Assembly (NCBI GenBank): GCA_026004875.1
Contig: BPJZ01000006.1
Span: forward strand, 1 to 64,000
Reading direction: 5' to 3'
From: Candidatus Poribacteria bacterium
Lineage (GTDB): Bacteria; Poribacteria; WGA-4E; GCA-2687025
DNA: 64,000 nucleotides
Both the position numbers and the translations under genes were made by a program. Of this stretch, positions 37,816 to 47,450 are shown piece by piece. The notes below the pieces were generated by a model, which was not told where the DNA came from, did not search any database, and was given only the letters and a program-made list of their open reading frames with translations. The first letter of the stretch is position 1, and each line of letters opens with the position of its first letter.

Positions 37816-38909
37816 AGCTCATGGACGGACGGATCGCTGTCCTGCCGGGGGATGGAATTGGACCGGAGGTGATCGAGGCTGCGGTTGAAGTCCTGGAGGC
37901 CGTGGCGAGACGGTGGGGGCACCGCTTCCATCTGGAGACCGGCTTTCTGGGCGGCTGTGCCTACGACCGGTTTGGGACTCCACTCCCGGAGGAGACGCTG
38001 GAGCTGTGCCGCCGTTCCGACGCGGTGCTCTTTGGGGCCTCCGGCGGTCCAAAATGGGACCATCTGACCGGCGAGGATCGTCCAGAACGGGCCTTAGCGC
38101 GGCTCCGCAAGGAGTTTGATCTGTTCGTCAACCTTCGGCCCATCCGGGCGCGAAGGTGCCTGGCGCCGGTCCTTCCTGTCAAGGAGCGGATCATCGGAGA
38201 AGGGCTGGATTTTCTGATCCTCCGAGAGCTGACCGGAGGTGTCTACTATGGGCAACCGCGAGGGATCGTCTTGGAGAGGGGCCAGCGGCGCGGTTTTGAC
38301 ACGATGTCTTACACCGAAGAGGAGGTCCGGCGAATCGTTCGGGAGGCGTTCCGGCTGGCCCAAAGACGACGAAAGAAGGTGACCTCGATTGATAAGATGA
38401 ACATGCTGGAGAGCTCCCGGCTCTGGTACGATGTGGCCCGGGAGGTCGCTGCGGAGTTCCCCGACGTGGAGTTGGATCACCTGCTGGTAGACGCGGCGGC
38501 CATGGTGATCGTCCAGAACCCGGCCCGGTTCGACGTGATCGTTACGACCAACATCTTTGGGGACATCCTTTCCGACGAGGCGGCGGTCTTGGTCGGCTCG
38601 CTGGGGATGCTCCCTTCGGCTAGCTACGGAAGCGAGCGGTTTGGGCTTTACGAACCGGTTCACGGGACGGCGCCGGATATTGCTGGAAAAGGAGTGGCCA
38701 ACCCGATTGCGGCGATCCTTTCCGTAGCCCTGATGCTCCGCCACACCTTCGGGCTGGAACGAGAGGCTCAAGCGGTCGAAGCCGCTGTGGATGCGGTCCT
38801 GGAGGCCGGCTTCCGAACGCCGGACATTCGGCAGGAGGGGTGCCAGACGGTCGGGACGCGGGCGATGACCCAGGCGATCCTAGAAGCGCTCTCGGACCAG
38901 GCCAACTGA
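37812..38909 (+). CDS. leuB: 3-isopropylmalate dehydrogenase
   Basis: A 365 aa NAD-dependent decarboxylating dehydrogenase of leucine synthesis. It has [20 protein letters not shown], the [13 protein letters not shown] loop typical of LeuB, the Lys in SIDKMNML, and [47 protein letters not shown] binds NAD. Length is normal. leuA, leuC and leuD are absent from the window. It overlaps the HAD hydrolase by ATGA and precedes DUF1802 by 19 bp. Confidence 0.94.
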   Translation: MKLMDGRIAVLPGDGIGPEVIEAAVEVLEAVARRWGHRFHLETGFLGGCAYDRFGTPLPEETLELCRRSDAVLFGASGGPKWDHLTGEDRPERALARLRKEFDLFVNLRPIRARRCLAPVLPVKERIIGEGLDFLILRELTGGVYYGQPRGIVLERGQRRGFDTMSYTEEEVRRIVREAFRLAQRRRKKVTSIDKMNMLESSRLWYDVAREVAAEFPDVELDHLLVDAAAMVIVQNPARFDVIVTTNIFGDILSDEAAVLVGSLGMLPSASYGSERFGLYEPVHGTAPDIAGKGVANPIAAILSVALMLRHTFGLEREAQAVEAAVDAVLEAGFRTPDIRQEGCQTVGTRAMTQAILEALSDQAN

Positions 38910-38928
38910 GGAAGGAGGCCCAAAGCCG

Positions 38929-39630
38929 ATGGCTCAGCCACAGCAGGAGCGAGAGGGTTTCCTCGGGCTTAAAGAGTGGCAAATTGCCGTAGAGGCGGTG
39001 CTCCGAGGAGAGGTGGGGTTTTTGCTCCGTAAGGGCGGCATTCACGAGCCCGGAAACCGCTTTTTGATCCGTGCGGCCCGGTTCTGGTTGTTCCCCACCT
39101 ATGAGCATCAGGCGGAGGCGGCTCGAGAGGAGACGCCCCAGCTTCGGGAGCCGTGGTGGTCCCGACTGCTTCAACGCGCCGAGCCGCTGCGCTCGGCTCA
39201 GGAAGCCGAACGGCTGGGGATTGGCCCTTATACGCCGGAGAAGGTGCCGATCGAAGGCTTTGTGGAGCTCCGACGCGCTGTAGAGCTCTGGTCCGAAGAG
39301 GCGTTGCGGCGGTTGCTTCCCTGGGGTCTCTGGACTGAGGCGTTCGCCCGGAGCCGGCTTCGCTGGAAGCCGCGTCAGCCGCTGTTGGTCTTTTTGCTGA
39401 ACGCGTACCGCACGGAGCGATGGACCGTCCCCGCCGATCGTGTTTCCCGACGCTGTTATAGTTGGTTGGAGCTGCCCCGCTCCTGGGAGGAGTTCGCGGG
39501 AGAACCGGTCCGGTTTTCCCAAGCGGCGGCGTTGGACCACTTGTTGGACGAACTTTCCGACCTGCCGGAGGAGCGGGCTGCCCGTCGGGCCGGGCGCGTC
39601 GCTCTGAGCGCGGAGCGGGCGGCTCACTGA
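38929..39630 (+). CDS. DUF1802 family protein
   Basis: A 233 aa protein of unknown function. LKEWQIAVEAVLRGEVGFLLRKGGI and FWLFPTYEHQ are the DUF1802 signatures. The first resembles the start of a Nudix or nuclease-like fold, but no catalytic motif is evident. AAGGAGG lies upstream. It sits in a coupled run of metabolic and DNA-repair genes. Confidence 0.8.
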   Translation: MAQPQQEREGFLGLKEWQIAVEAVLRGEVGFLLRKGGIHEPGNRFLIRAARFWLFPTYEHQAEAAREETPQLREPWWSRLLQRAEPLRSAQEAERLGIGPYTPEKVPIEGFVELRRAVELWSEEALRRLLPWGLWTEAFARSRLRWKPRQPLLVFLLNAYRTERWTVPADRVSRRCYSWLELPRSWEEFAGEPVRFSQAAALDHLLDELSDLPEERAARRAGRVALSAERAAH

Positions 39631-39660
39631 TCAGTTTGTTGAGGAGAAGGAGACGCGTCG

Positions 39661-40455
39661 TTGAAGATCCTGTTTATCGGGGACATCGTCGGTCGGCCCG
39701 GCCGTCGGGCGGTTCGGGAGGGGCTCCCTCTCCTTCAGGAGCGGTACGGCCCTTTTGACCTGGTGCTGGCCAACGCCGAAAACGCCGCCGGCGGTAACGG
39801 TCTGACCGCTGCGTTGGCCAAAGAACTGACCGGCTACGGTGTGGATTTCATGACGACGGGAAACCACGTTTGGGATCAGAAGGAGTTTGTCGAAGAGATC
39901 GCTCAAGTGGAAAACGTCCTTCGGCCGCTCAACCTGCCTCCGGGGACGCCGGGACGCGGCTGGGCGCTGGTCCCCGCCCGGAATGGACTCTCTGTGGGTC
40001 TTCTGAACGCCGGGGGAAAGATCTTCATGCCGTACGACAATCCGTTTTTGATCGTCGAGGAGACGGTCGAGCGGCTGCGTGAGCAGACTCCGATCATCGT
40101 GGTGGACTTCCACGCTGAGGCCACTTCCGAGAAGTTGGCGATGGGATGGTTCCTTGACGGGCGAGCCACGTTGGTCGTCGGGACGCATACGCACGTTCAG
40201 ACCGCCGACGAGACGATCCTTCCTAACGGGACGGCCTATATCACCGACGTAGGAATGACTGGCCCCCACGACAGCGTCATCGGCGTGGACAAAGAAGGGG
40301 TGCTCCGCCGGTTCCTCACTCAGATGCCCGCTAAGCTGGACGTGGCTTCCGGGGACGTGCGGCTTTGTGCTGTAGCCGTCCAAGCCGACCCTGAGACTGG
40401 GCGGGCGCTGTCTATCGAGCGCCTCTGTCTCCGTCTTCCGGACTCAAGCGGATGA
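39661..40455 (+). CDS. ymdB: YmdB-like metallophosphoesterase
   Basis: A 264 aa binuclear-metal phosphoesterase of the YmdB family. It opens ILFIGDIVGRPGR, then VLANAENAAGG, FMTTGNHVWDQKE, VDFHAEATSEK and VGTHTHVQTADE. In Bacillus the relative hydrolyses 2',3'-cyclic nucleotides and affects biofilm formation. The TTG start has GAGGAGAAGGAG upstream. The stop overlaps xseA as ATGA. Confidence 0.92.
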   Translation: MKILFIGDIVGRPGRRAVREGLPLLQERYGPFDLVLANAENAAGGNGLTAALAKELTGYGVDFMTTGNHVWDQKEFVEEIAQVENVLRPLNLPPGTPGRGWALVPARNGLSVGLLNAGGKIFMPYDNPFLIVEETVERLREQTPIIVVDFHAEATSEKLAMGWFLDGRATLVVGTHTHVQTADETILPNGTAYITDVGMTGPHDSVIGVDKEGVLRRFLTQMPAKLDVASGDVRLCAVAVQADPETGRALSIERLCLRLPDSSG

Positions 40456-41675
40456 ATCGCCTAGACGATCCGGTCTACAGCGTCTCCGCGATCACCAGCG
40501 CCCTGCAGGAGCTGCTGGAGGGGGCGATTCCGCCCCTGTGGGTGGAGGGGGAGGTTTCCGACTTTCGGATCTCCCAGACCGGTCACTGGTACTTTACGTT
40601 GAAAGACGAGTTTTCTCAGCTTCCCTGTGTGATGTTTCGCAACGTTACCTTTGGCCATCGGGGCTTGGAGCTTCAGGACGGCAAACTGATCCGCGCATTT
40701 GGGACGATTACCATCTACCCACGTGGTGGGGTCTATCAGATGAAGGTTCTCCGGCTGCTGCCTGTGGGTCGAGGGGACCTCTCGCTGGCCTTCGAGCGGC
40801 TCCGCGAACGGCTCCAGGCCGAAGGGTTGTTCGACGCGGAACGGAAGCGTCCGCTGCCGCCCTTTCCCCGCCGGATCGGGGTGATCACCTCCCCGACCGG
40901 CGCTGCGATTCGGGACATCCTTCACGTGCTTCGTCGGCGCTATCCGCTGGCCGAGGTGGTGTTGTATCCGACGCTGGTTCAGGGGGAGGAGGCTCCAGCC
41001 AGCATCGTTCGGGCGCTTTCGATCGCCAATCGGCTGGCCGAGGTGGACGTGTTGATCCTGGGCCGCGGCGGAGGATCGGCAGAGGATCTCTGGGCCTTTA
41101 ACGATGAACAGGTCGTTCGGGCGGTGGCCGCCTCGCGCATTCCGGTTGTCTCGGCAGTGGGCCACGAGATTGACTACACACTTGCCGACTTTGCCGCCGA
41201 CGTGCGGGCTCCGACCCCTTCCGCCGCTGCGGCGCTGGTCGTGCCCGATCGGGCGGAGCTGCTCCAGCGACTCCGGCGGCTGGAGCGCTCTCTCCAGGAG
41301 GCCCTGCTCCGTCGGCTCTCCCGGGCGAGGGATCGGCTCTCTCAGGCGGAGCGGGCCCTGTCGCCACGCCGACGGTTGGACGCGATCCAGCAGCGGATGC
41401 AGTACCTCGACGAGCTGGAAGGACGGCTCGACCGCGCGATACAATCGCGCTTGAGAACGACTCGTTCCGCTCTGGAGCGGCTTTCCGGAACGTTGAACGC
41501 CCTGAGCCCGTTGGCAACGCTTGCGCGAGGGTATAGTATTTGCACAGACGCGAAAGGACGGGTCGTTCGTTCGGCGGATGCGGTGGCCATCGGGGAGCCG
41601 ATCGCTGTGCGGCTTCGCCGCGGAGTGCTTCATGCGTGCGTCACCGGACGATCGGAAGGGGCGCAGGACCCATGA
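40452..41675 (+). CDS. xseA: Exodeoxyribonuclease VII large subunit
   Basis: A 407 aa subunit of exonuclease VII, which degrades single-stranded DNA. The N-terminal OB fold has VEGEVSDFRISQTGHWYF-type sequence (seen as GEVSDFRISQTGHWYFTL). The catalytic region has IGVITSPTGAAIRDI, ILGRGGGSAEDLWAFND and PVVSAVGHEIDYTLADF. The C-terminal coiled coil is rich in Arg and Leu and ends near LATLARGYSI. It overlaps both ymdB and xseB by ATGA. Confidence 0.95.
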   Translation: MNRLDDPVYSVSAITSALQELLEGAIPPLWVEGEVSDFRISQTGHWYFTLKDEFSQLPCVMFRNVTFGHRGLELQDGKLIRAFGTITIYPRGGVYQMKVLRLLPVGRGDLSLAFERLRERLQAEGLFDAERKRPLPPFPRRIGVITSPTGAAIRDILHVLRRRYPLAEVVLYPTLVQGEEAPASIVRALSIANRLAEVDVLILGRGGGSAEDLWAFNDEQVVRAVAASRIPVVSAVGHEIDYTLADFAADVRAPTPSAAAALVVPDRAELLQRLRRLERSLQEALLRRLSRARDRLSQAERALSPRRRLDAIQQRMQYLDELEGRLDRAIQSRLRTTRSALERLSGTLNALSPLATLARGYSICTDAKGRVVRSADAVAIGEPIAVRLRRGVLHACVTGRSEGAQDP

Positions 41676-41938
41676 AGGAGCCGCTCGCCGAACAGCCGGA
41701 CTTCGAGACGGCACTTTCTGAGCTGGAGCAGATCGTCGAGCGGTTGGAGGGCGAGGAGCTTCGGCTTGAGGAGGCGCTGGAGCTGTTCGAGCGAGGCATT
41801 CGGTTGGTACGGTACTGCTCGCAGCTTTTGGAGAGCATGGAGTTGCGCGTCCGCCAGGTCACCGTAACGGAGGACGGAGAGGTTCAGGAAGAGGCGTTCC
41901 TCTCCGACGAGAACGCTAGCGAAGAGACGACGGGATGA
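41672..41938 (+). CDS. xseB: Exodeoxyribonuclease VII small subunit
   Basis: An 88 aa helical partner of XseA. DFETALSELEQIVERLE, LRLEEALELFERGIRLVRYC and the short acidic tail fit the family. ATG 41672 overlaps the xseA stop. The prenyl synthase follows 10 bp later, in the order xseA-xseB-prenyl synthase that is common in bacteria. Confidence 0.93.
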   Translation: MKEPLAEQPDFETALSELEQIVERLEGEELRLEEALELFERGIRLVRYCSQLLESMELRVRQVTVTEDGEVQEEAFLSDENASEETTG

Positions 41939-41948
41939 GAGAGCTCTC

Positions 41949-43031
41949 ATGACTCAAGAAGAGTTTCTCGCCGCGCTGCAAGAGCGCAAGGAGAAGGTCT
42001 ACAGCTTTTTGCATCGGGAGGAGTTTCACGCCCGATTTCAACCGGAGCATATCCACGACGCGATCTACTCCTACATGAAGGGCGGCGGGAAGTCGCTCCG
42101 TCCGGCGGTGTTGCTCTTTTCCTGTGGGGCGGTCGGCGGCGAGGAGGAGCGGGCCGTTCCAGCAGCGGCGGCGGTGGAGATCTTTCACACCTGGACGCTC
42201 ATCCACGACGACATCATCGATCGGGACGACCGTCGGCGAGGGGGCCCGACCGTCCACGAGGAGTTCCGTCAACGGGCCATCTCGGAGCTGGGCTATGAGC
42301 CGGAGGAGGCGATCCACTACGGCCTCTCAATCGCTATCTTAGCCGGAGACATGCAACAGGGCTGGTCGGTGGCGATCCTGGCCACCCTGGCCGACTACGG
42401 CGTGGACCCGCGCTTGGCGCTCCACTTGATCTACGATGCCGGCATGCGCGTGCTCAGTCTGCTGGTGGACGGGGAGCTGCGCGACGTGCAGTTCTCTCGC
42501 TGGGAGATCGAAGCCCTGAACGAAGACCTCGTCTTGGAGATGCTCACCAAGAAGACGGGCATCCTCTACGAGTACGCCGGCAAAGCCGGCGCGCTGATCG
42601 GCCTGAACACTCTCGACGAGTCCCACCCGTACGTTCGAGCGATCTCTCAGTTCACCCGGCTCTGTGGGACGGCCTTCCAGCTTCAAGACGACATCCTCGG
42701 AATCGTCGGGGACGAGACCGCCTTAGGCAAGCCGGTCGGCTCGGACATCCGGGAGGGCAAGCGGACCACCATCGTCTTGCATGCCTATCGGCAGGCTCAA
42801 GAGGCCCAGCGGAGGTTCCTCCAAAGCGTGTTGGGGAACCCCGCGGCTAGCCGTGAGGAGATTCAGGAGACGGTTCGACTTCTGCGCGAGCTAGGAGGGA
42901 TCGAGTACACCGCCGGGCTGGCCCGGAAGTTCGTCTCGGAGGCCCTCGAGCACCTGGACCAGCTTCCGGAATCTTACTATCGCGAGTTACTTCGCTTCTG
43001 GGCGGAGTTTATGATCCAGCGGGAGTTCTAA
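41949..43031 (+). CDS. Polyprenyl (GGPP/FPP-type) synthase
   Basis: A 360 aa trans-prenyltransferase that makes the C15-C20 or longer isoprenoid diphosphate. GGGKSLRPAV precedes the first Asp-rich motif IHDDIIDRDDRRRGGPT. The second motif is LQDDILGIVGDE (DDxxG in place of DDxxD, as in some IdsA-type enzymes). GSDIREGKRTTIV follows. Product length is uncertain. In most bacteria it lies beside xseB and dxs; dxs is not here. Confidence 0.88.
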   Translation: MTQEEFLAALQERKEKVYSFLHREEFHARFQPEHIHDAIYSYMKGGGKSLRPAVLLFSCGAVGGEEERAVPAAAAVEIFHTWTLIHDDIIDRDDRRRGGPTVHEEFRQRAISELGYEPEEAIHYGLSIAILAGDMQQGWSVAILATLADYGVDPRLALHLIYDAGMRVLSLLVDGELRDVQFSRWEIEALNEDLVLEMLTKKTGILYEYAGKAGALIGLNTLDESHPYVRAISQFTRLCGTAFQLQDDILGIVGDETALGKPVGSDIREGKRTTIVLHAYRQAQEAQRRFLQSVLGNPAASREEIQETVRLLRELGGIEYTAGLARKFVSEALEHLDQLPESYYRELLRFWAEFMIQREF

Positions 43032-43060
43032 AGCGGGGTGACGGGATCAAGGAGGGTCGG

Positions 43061-43990
43061 ATGCGGGGCTGGATTTTCGTTCTTTTGCTCCTTGGGGGGG
43101 TTGTTGGCGGCGGATTCGGGCAAGAGGGGATCCCCGGGCCGCTGGGGGACGGCAGACTGGACGCCCTGATCGCCCAGGCGGAGCGGGACCCGGAGCTGGC
43201 CCCTTACCCTCACTTTCGCGAGCACATCGTCACCGTGCTCCGACGGAAGGCACTGGAGACACGACCGCTTCAGGTGAACCCCTACGTTGCCGAGCTCCTA
43301 GGCGGGAACGGCCAACCCGCGGTGGAGATGCACCGGGAGGACGTTGTGGAGTTCTTCCGGGCCTGTGCTGAAGACGGCCTCACCATCATTCGAGCGATCG
43401 GGCTGGTTGGGCGCACTGTCGCGCAGACCGGCGTTTTGATCTACCTGGACGGCCGCCACGCCGTCTATGCGGTTGAGAGCCTGGGGTTAAATCTAGGTCT
43501 GGCCATGCCCCTTGAGGGACTGGAACTTTTCGCCTATCTGCCCCTTCCCGATCGAAAGCCCGCCTCTGACGTTCAGTCTGGGTTTCTGGCCGTTTATCGC
43601 TATCCCTATGAGCATCGCTTTCCCAAGGAGATTCTCAACGCCACGCTCAAGATCGGAACCGGCCGCAGCGCTCCGTATTTAAGTCCCTGGGATCCGGACG
43701 ACTCCCTCCGGATCGTCTATCTGGTGGAAGGAAAGCTGATCTACGGGCGCTCAGGGGTGGGATTTGTCGATGTCGAGGGAATCGGCGGAAGAAAAGGGGG
43801 ACTGCTGGGCACTCTCCAGAAGATCTTCTTTTTTCTTCCCGATGCGATTGATGCCATGGTCGTCCGGGACGGAGCGCTCCACGTGCAGGCGATCGTCAGT
43901 CAGCGGGTGGCCAACTTCGAATCGCTGCCGGTTTATGCGGTGCACTACGAAGAAGGGGTGTGGACCAATCTGCCCGCCTCTCGTCCCTGA
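43061..43990 (+). CDS. Secreted protein of unknown function
   Basis: A 309 aa protein with a signal peptide (WIFVLLLLGGVVGGGFGQ). No domain was recognised. The mature part has short strand-like blocks (GVLIYLDGRHAVYAVE, SLRIVYLVEGKLIYGR) and one FFFLPDAID hydrophobic stretch. The ATG is preceded by GGAGG. It follows the prenyl synthase by 29 bp and may be the last gene of the run. The convergent HU terminator begins 22 bp after its stop. Confidence 0.6.
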   Translation: MRGWIFVLLLLGGVVGGGFGQEGIPGPLGDGRLDALIAQAERDPELAPYPHFREHIVTVLRRKALETRPLQVNPYVAELLGGNGQPAVEMHREDVVEFFRACAEDGLTIIRAIGLVGRTVAQTGVLIYLDGRHAVYAVESLGLNLGLAMPLEGLELFAYLPLPDRKPASDVQSGFLAVYRYPYEHRFPKEILNATLKIGTGRSAPYLSPWDPDDSLRIVYLVEGKLIYGRSGVGFVDVEGIGGRKGGLLGTLQKIFFFLPDAIDAMVVRDGALHVQAIVSQRVANFESLPVYAVHYEEGVWTNLPASRP

Positions 43991-44011
43991 GGGTGGTCCG
44001 GAGCCGCTTGG

Positions 44012-44053
44012 AAAAAGAGAGAAGGCGAAGACTCAAAGAGGGAGCCTTCGCCT
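44012..44053 (-). terminator. Rho-independent terminator of the HU gene
   Basis: AGGCGAAG (44023-44030) and CTTCGCCT (44046-44053) form an 8 bp stem. Read on the minus strand it is followed by a T-rich tract with five T (44012-44016). Confidence 0.7.
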
Positions 44054-44081
44054 CGCGAGAGGGGATGAGTGCGAATCCCGA

Positions 44082-44354
44082 TTAGCCAACCCGATCCCGG
44101 AGCGCCTTGCCGGGCCGGAAGGCGGGAACCTTCCGAGCCGGGATCTGAATCTTCGCGCCGGTTTGCGGGTTGCGGCCCTCTCGGGCCGAGCGTTCACGCA
44201 CCTCAAAGGTGCCGAATCCGATCAGGCTGACCTTCTCGCCGCTGGCGAGCGCGTCGCTGATCGCCTCGATGACGCTGTCCACCACAGCGGCGGTCTGCTT
44301 CTTGGACAGGCCCGTGCTCGAGGCCACCTTGTCCACGAGGTCCTGTTTCGTCAT
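44082..44354 (-). CDS. hup: HU-family DNA-binding protein
   Basis: A 90 aa HU protein, a nucleoid protein that bends DNA. It opens [40 protein letters not shown] is the beta-arm entrance and [12 protein letters not shown] the C-terminus. AGGAGG lies upstream, and a promoter with both elements well matched lies about 85 bp away. Two inverted repeats sit in the leader. Confidence 0.96.
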   Translation of the reverse strand: MTKQDLVDKVASSTGLSKKQTAAVVDSVIEAISDALASGEKVSLIGFGTFEVRERSAREGRNPQTGAKIQIPARKVPAFRPGKALRDRVG

Positions 44355-44377
44355 GGACCTAACCTCCTTCGTCTGAA

Positions 44378-44425
44378 AAGCTCACGATGAGCTTCCTGGA
44401 AGTCCCCGTACGGGAAAGTTCCCGT
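44378..44425. promoter_or_regulatory. Two inverted repeats in the HU leader
   Basis: AAGCTCA-cga-TGAGCTT (44378-44394) and ACGGGAA-ag-TTCCCGT (44410-44425) are both perfect 7 bp inverted repeats. They lie between the predicted start (about 44430) and the ribosome site, so they could be operators or RNA hairpins. Confidence 0.55.
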
Positions 44426-44436
44426 AACAGCGCCAT

Positions 44437-44465
44437 ATTATAAGGCTTGGGAAGGCTCTCGTCAA
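44437..44465 (-). promoter_or_regulatory. Strong promoter for HU
   Basis: Minus-strand TTGACG (44460-44465), a 17 bp spacer and a perfect TATAAT (44437-44442). Confidence 0.8.
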
Positions 44466-44507
44466 GCGAAAATCGCTCCAATTCCGCTTCAGAAGCGGAT
44501 TTTCCCT

Positions 44508-47429
44508 TTATCTACCCTCTGGAGCGCTCATCTGTTTCAAAATTTTCGCAAGTTGATCCATCGCCTGGCCGTATTCGATCCAGTTTTCTTGGATCAGAGC
44601 GTCCCGGGCCCGTTGGTACCAATGGTAGGCCTGCTCTCCCAGTGGGGTGGCCTCCTGCCACTGCTGCTGTTCCCTCGAGATCGGAGCGCCGTCCCCGGCG
44701 GCCAGCGCCGCCGCTCCAGGCGCCCCAAGGAACAACTCCCGCAACGCCCCCTGAAGGTCCGGTCCCATCTCCGATCGAATCCGGCCCACCTCGGTGGTAT
44801 AGGTCACATATCCGGCCATCACCTGACGGAGCATCGGAATCGGCGCCGCTGGCGAGCGTAGATAGATCGGCTCTACGGCTAACACCCCTTCCTCAAACGG
44901 AAACAGCAACAGATTCCCTCGCAGCACGTCGGCGCTCTGAACCTTCTTCCAGTTGGAAAACTCTTCGTTCGCCAAAAACTCCGACTCCCATTGTTCCGGC
45001 CCGAACATCTGGGACCCCTTTGGAAAGCGGTAGATCATGATCTGCCCATACTGGGGCCCCTCCCCGTCGGGGCGGTAGTCGCAGCGTGCCGCCATCCAAG
45101 CGCTCATCACCAGCTTGTCATGGGGAGCAAATGGGTAGATCAACAAAAACTCCGGTTGCCGGTCCCCCTCCCCAGGAAGGGTCATCGTCACGTAGTACGG
45201 CTCGACCGGTTGGGGCTGCTCTTCGTAAATCTCAAAGGTCAGGTCCCATAGGTCCTCTTCCAGATAAAACGTGTCCGGATCGGTCATGTGGTAGGCCCGA
45301 AGCTGCATCGCCTGAAGCCAAAAGAGCGTTCGGGGGTAACGGATGTGCTTTTTGAGCTCCTCCGGCATCTCTGTGAAGGGCCGAAACAGCGTTGGGAAGA
45401 TCCGCGCGTAGCACTCCAAAAGTGGATCGTCCAGCTTCAGCGTTGGGTCCTGGTCCAATCGGTAGAAGTGAACGGAGCCGTCGTAGGCGTCCACCACCAC
45501 TTTGACCGAGTTGCGGACGTAGTTCCCCCAAGGGACACCGCGCGGCAACACCCGAGTCGCCGCCCCTTTGCCCCGCGTCTGGAGGATGAACGTCCGGTAG
45601 GCGTCCTCTAGCGGCTTGGAGTACGGGTACCGATAAGAGGTCATGTAAGCGTCCACCATCCAGTAGAGCCGACCGTTGGTCACAACGAGATACGGGTCCG
45701 GATCGTACTTCAAAAACGGCGCTACGCGCTCGACGCGCTCCAGTACCTGTCGATGGTACTGAATTCGTCCGCCGGGACGGATCTCCCGCGTCAGGAGGAT
45801 GTTGTACTCCCCAAAGCGAAGCGCGTAGGTCAGACGGCGCAGCAGCGAATCCACGCGCACGCCGCCCTTCCCCTGATAGGTGTACCGGGCGAACTCCGCC
45901 CCTTCGATCGGATAATCGAACTCTACCGGCGTTGGACTGTTCGGGTTGACGATCACGTATCCGCTGGTCCGTTCGCCGTAATAGATACGCGGTCCCGGCT
46001 CTGAGCTGAGCCGATGCTTCCACTCCGGCGTGTAGACCAGTGGAATGTCTTTAACGTAGTAGATCGGCTTCCCCTCCTCGACCTCGCTGACCGGACTGAT
46101 CACGACTCCATAACCGTGGGTAAAGTTGAAGGTGCGGTTGACCCAGGTTTGGGCGCCTCGGGTCAGTTGTTGGGTGTCCACCTCCCGCGCGGCAATGGCC
46201 ACCTGCCGAATCAGCCCGTCCAGCTCATACCGGTCTACGTCTACATCCACAAAGTCGTACTGGGGACGGAGCTCCTGCGCCTGTTGATAGACCTCCATCA
46301 GAGGCCGGGGGTCCCAAAGACGAACGTTGTGCATGATCTCCGGCCGGGCGACGTGCTCCAACCGGAGGCGGCTTCCTGTCGTGTCGTAAGGCCGAACCGT
46401 AATCCGGTCCAGGCCGAAGGCGGCACGAGTCATCCGGATGTTATGAGCGATATACTCCCGTTGCAGGTTCTGCTCGTTCGGCTTGACCCGAAACTGCGAG
46501 ACAAACTGAGGATAGAAGGTCCCTCCAAGGATCAGGACCAGCAGATACAGCGCCGCCACCAGAAAGGCCGGACCCAGCCGCCGACGCAGTACCCCAACGA
46601 AGAAGACTACCGTGGCGACCACACACAGCACCACAAGAATCCAAAGGACGGGAAGCTTTGCGTGCACCTCAACGTAGCCGGCGCCGTAAAACTTCTCGTG
46701 ATCGGTGAAGAGTAGCTCGTACATGCTCAGCCGATGGCGCCAGCCCAACACTAAGAAGGTCAGTCCATAAAGAACTCCCAGGTGAACAGCTACCGGACGG
46801 GGGATGTTCAACCGGTTTCGAGCGTCGTAAATTGCTCCGTAGAGAAAGTAAACGATCGTTCCCACGATTGTGATCGGCAGGAGGACGGCCAACAACCAAC
46901 CGTTTAGGAACTGGTAAAACGGAAGGTGAAACATGTAAAAGGCAACGTTCTTCCCAAACAACGGGTCGTTGATCGGCGTGCCAACGGCGTCCTGGAACTG
47001 GATCCCCTCCGCATTCCACCAGCGGAGGATGACCTCCCACTGGGCCGTTGCCGAGTATCCCAGCGCCAGACTGAACAGAATCGCTCCGCCGTAGAGCACC
47101 CGTTTTGCGTATCGGCGTAGGTCCTCTTCGGCGGCGTCCCAGGTCATCGCCGTTCGGAGGGTCCGATGCAGCGAGGCCGGTGCCAGACGATGGATGAGCC
47201 AGACGTTCAGCAGACTGACCGCTAGGAGAAACCCGATCAGCAATAGTCCGATGGCCAGCTTGGTCAGCAAAATCTTCGTGTAGACAGGGGTGTAAGCCTG
47301 GTCGCTGGCCTCCGAGAGCGCCTGAAACCACCACAGCTCCGGCATGATTGCCGTCCAGAGCCGATAGAGGACCCAGAGCGCTAAGAGGACCGCCGCCCAG
47401 CGCACCGTGCGATGAAAACGATCGCTCAT
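44508..47429 (-). CDS. UPF0182 family membrane protein
   Basis: A 973 aa protein of unknown function. About seven transmembrane helices fill the first 300 residues. The family segments QFRVKPNEQNLQREYIAHNI and FTDHEKFYGAGYVEVHA follow, then a long extracytoplasmic part with YSYRYPYSKP-like and FNFTHGYGVVISPVSEV blocks. Length matches UPF0182. It follows the peptidase-like barrel gene by 21 bp, so it may share its transcript. Members are widespread but uncharacterised. Confidence 0.9.
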   Translation of the reverse strand: MSDRFHRTVRWAAVLLALWVLYRLWTAIMPELWWFQALSEASDQAYTPVYTKILLTKLAIGLLLIGFLLAVSLLNVWLIHRLAPASLHRTLRTAMTWDAAEEDLRRYAKRVLYGGAILFSLALGYSATAQWEVILRWWNAEGIQFQDAVGTPINDPLFGKNVAFYMFHLPFYQFLNGWLLAVLLPITIVGTIVYFLYGAIYDARNRLNIPRPVAVHLGVLYGLTFLVLGWRHRLSMYELLFTDHEKFYGAGYVEVHAKLPVLWILVVLCVVATVVFFVGVLRRRLGPAFLVAALYLLVLILGGTFYPQFVSQFRVKPNEQNLQREYIAHNIRMTRAAFGLDRITVRPYDTTGSRLRLEHVARPEIMHNVRLWDPRPLMEVYQQAQELRPQYDFVDVDVDRYELDGLIRQVAIAAREVDTQQLTRGAQTWVNRTFNFTHGYGVVISPVSEVEEGKPIYYVKDIPLVYTPEWKHRLSSEPGPRIYYGERTSGYVIVNPNSPTPVEFDYPIEGAEFARYTYQGKGGVRVDSLLRRLTYALRFGEYNILLTREIRPGGRIQYHRQVLERVERVAPFLKYDPDPYLVVTNGRLYWMVDAYMTSYRYPYSKPLEDAYRTFILQTRGKGAATRVLPRGVPWGNYVRNSVKVVVDAYDGSVHFYRLDQDPTLKLDDPLLECYARIFPTLFRPFTEMPEELKKHIRYPRTLFWLQAMQLRAYHMTDPDTFYLEEDLWDLTFEIYEEQPQPVEPYYVTMTLPGEGDRQPEFLLIYPFAPHDKLVMSAWMAARCDYRPDGEGPQYGQIMIYRFPKGSQMFGPEQWESEFLANEEFSNWKKVQSADVLRGNLLLFPFEEGVLAVEPIYLRSPAAPIPMLRQVMAGYVTYTTEVGRIRSEMGPDLQGALRELFLGAPGAAALAAGDGAPISREQQQWQEATPLGEQAYHWYQRARDALIQENWIEYGQAMDQLAKILKQMSAPEGR

Positions 47430-47450
47430 CGGAACTCCCTCTCGTTCTCC

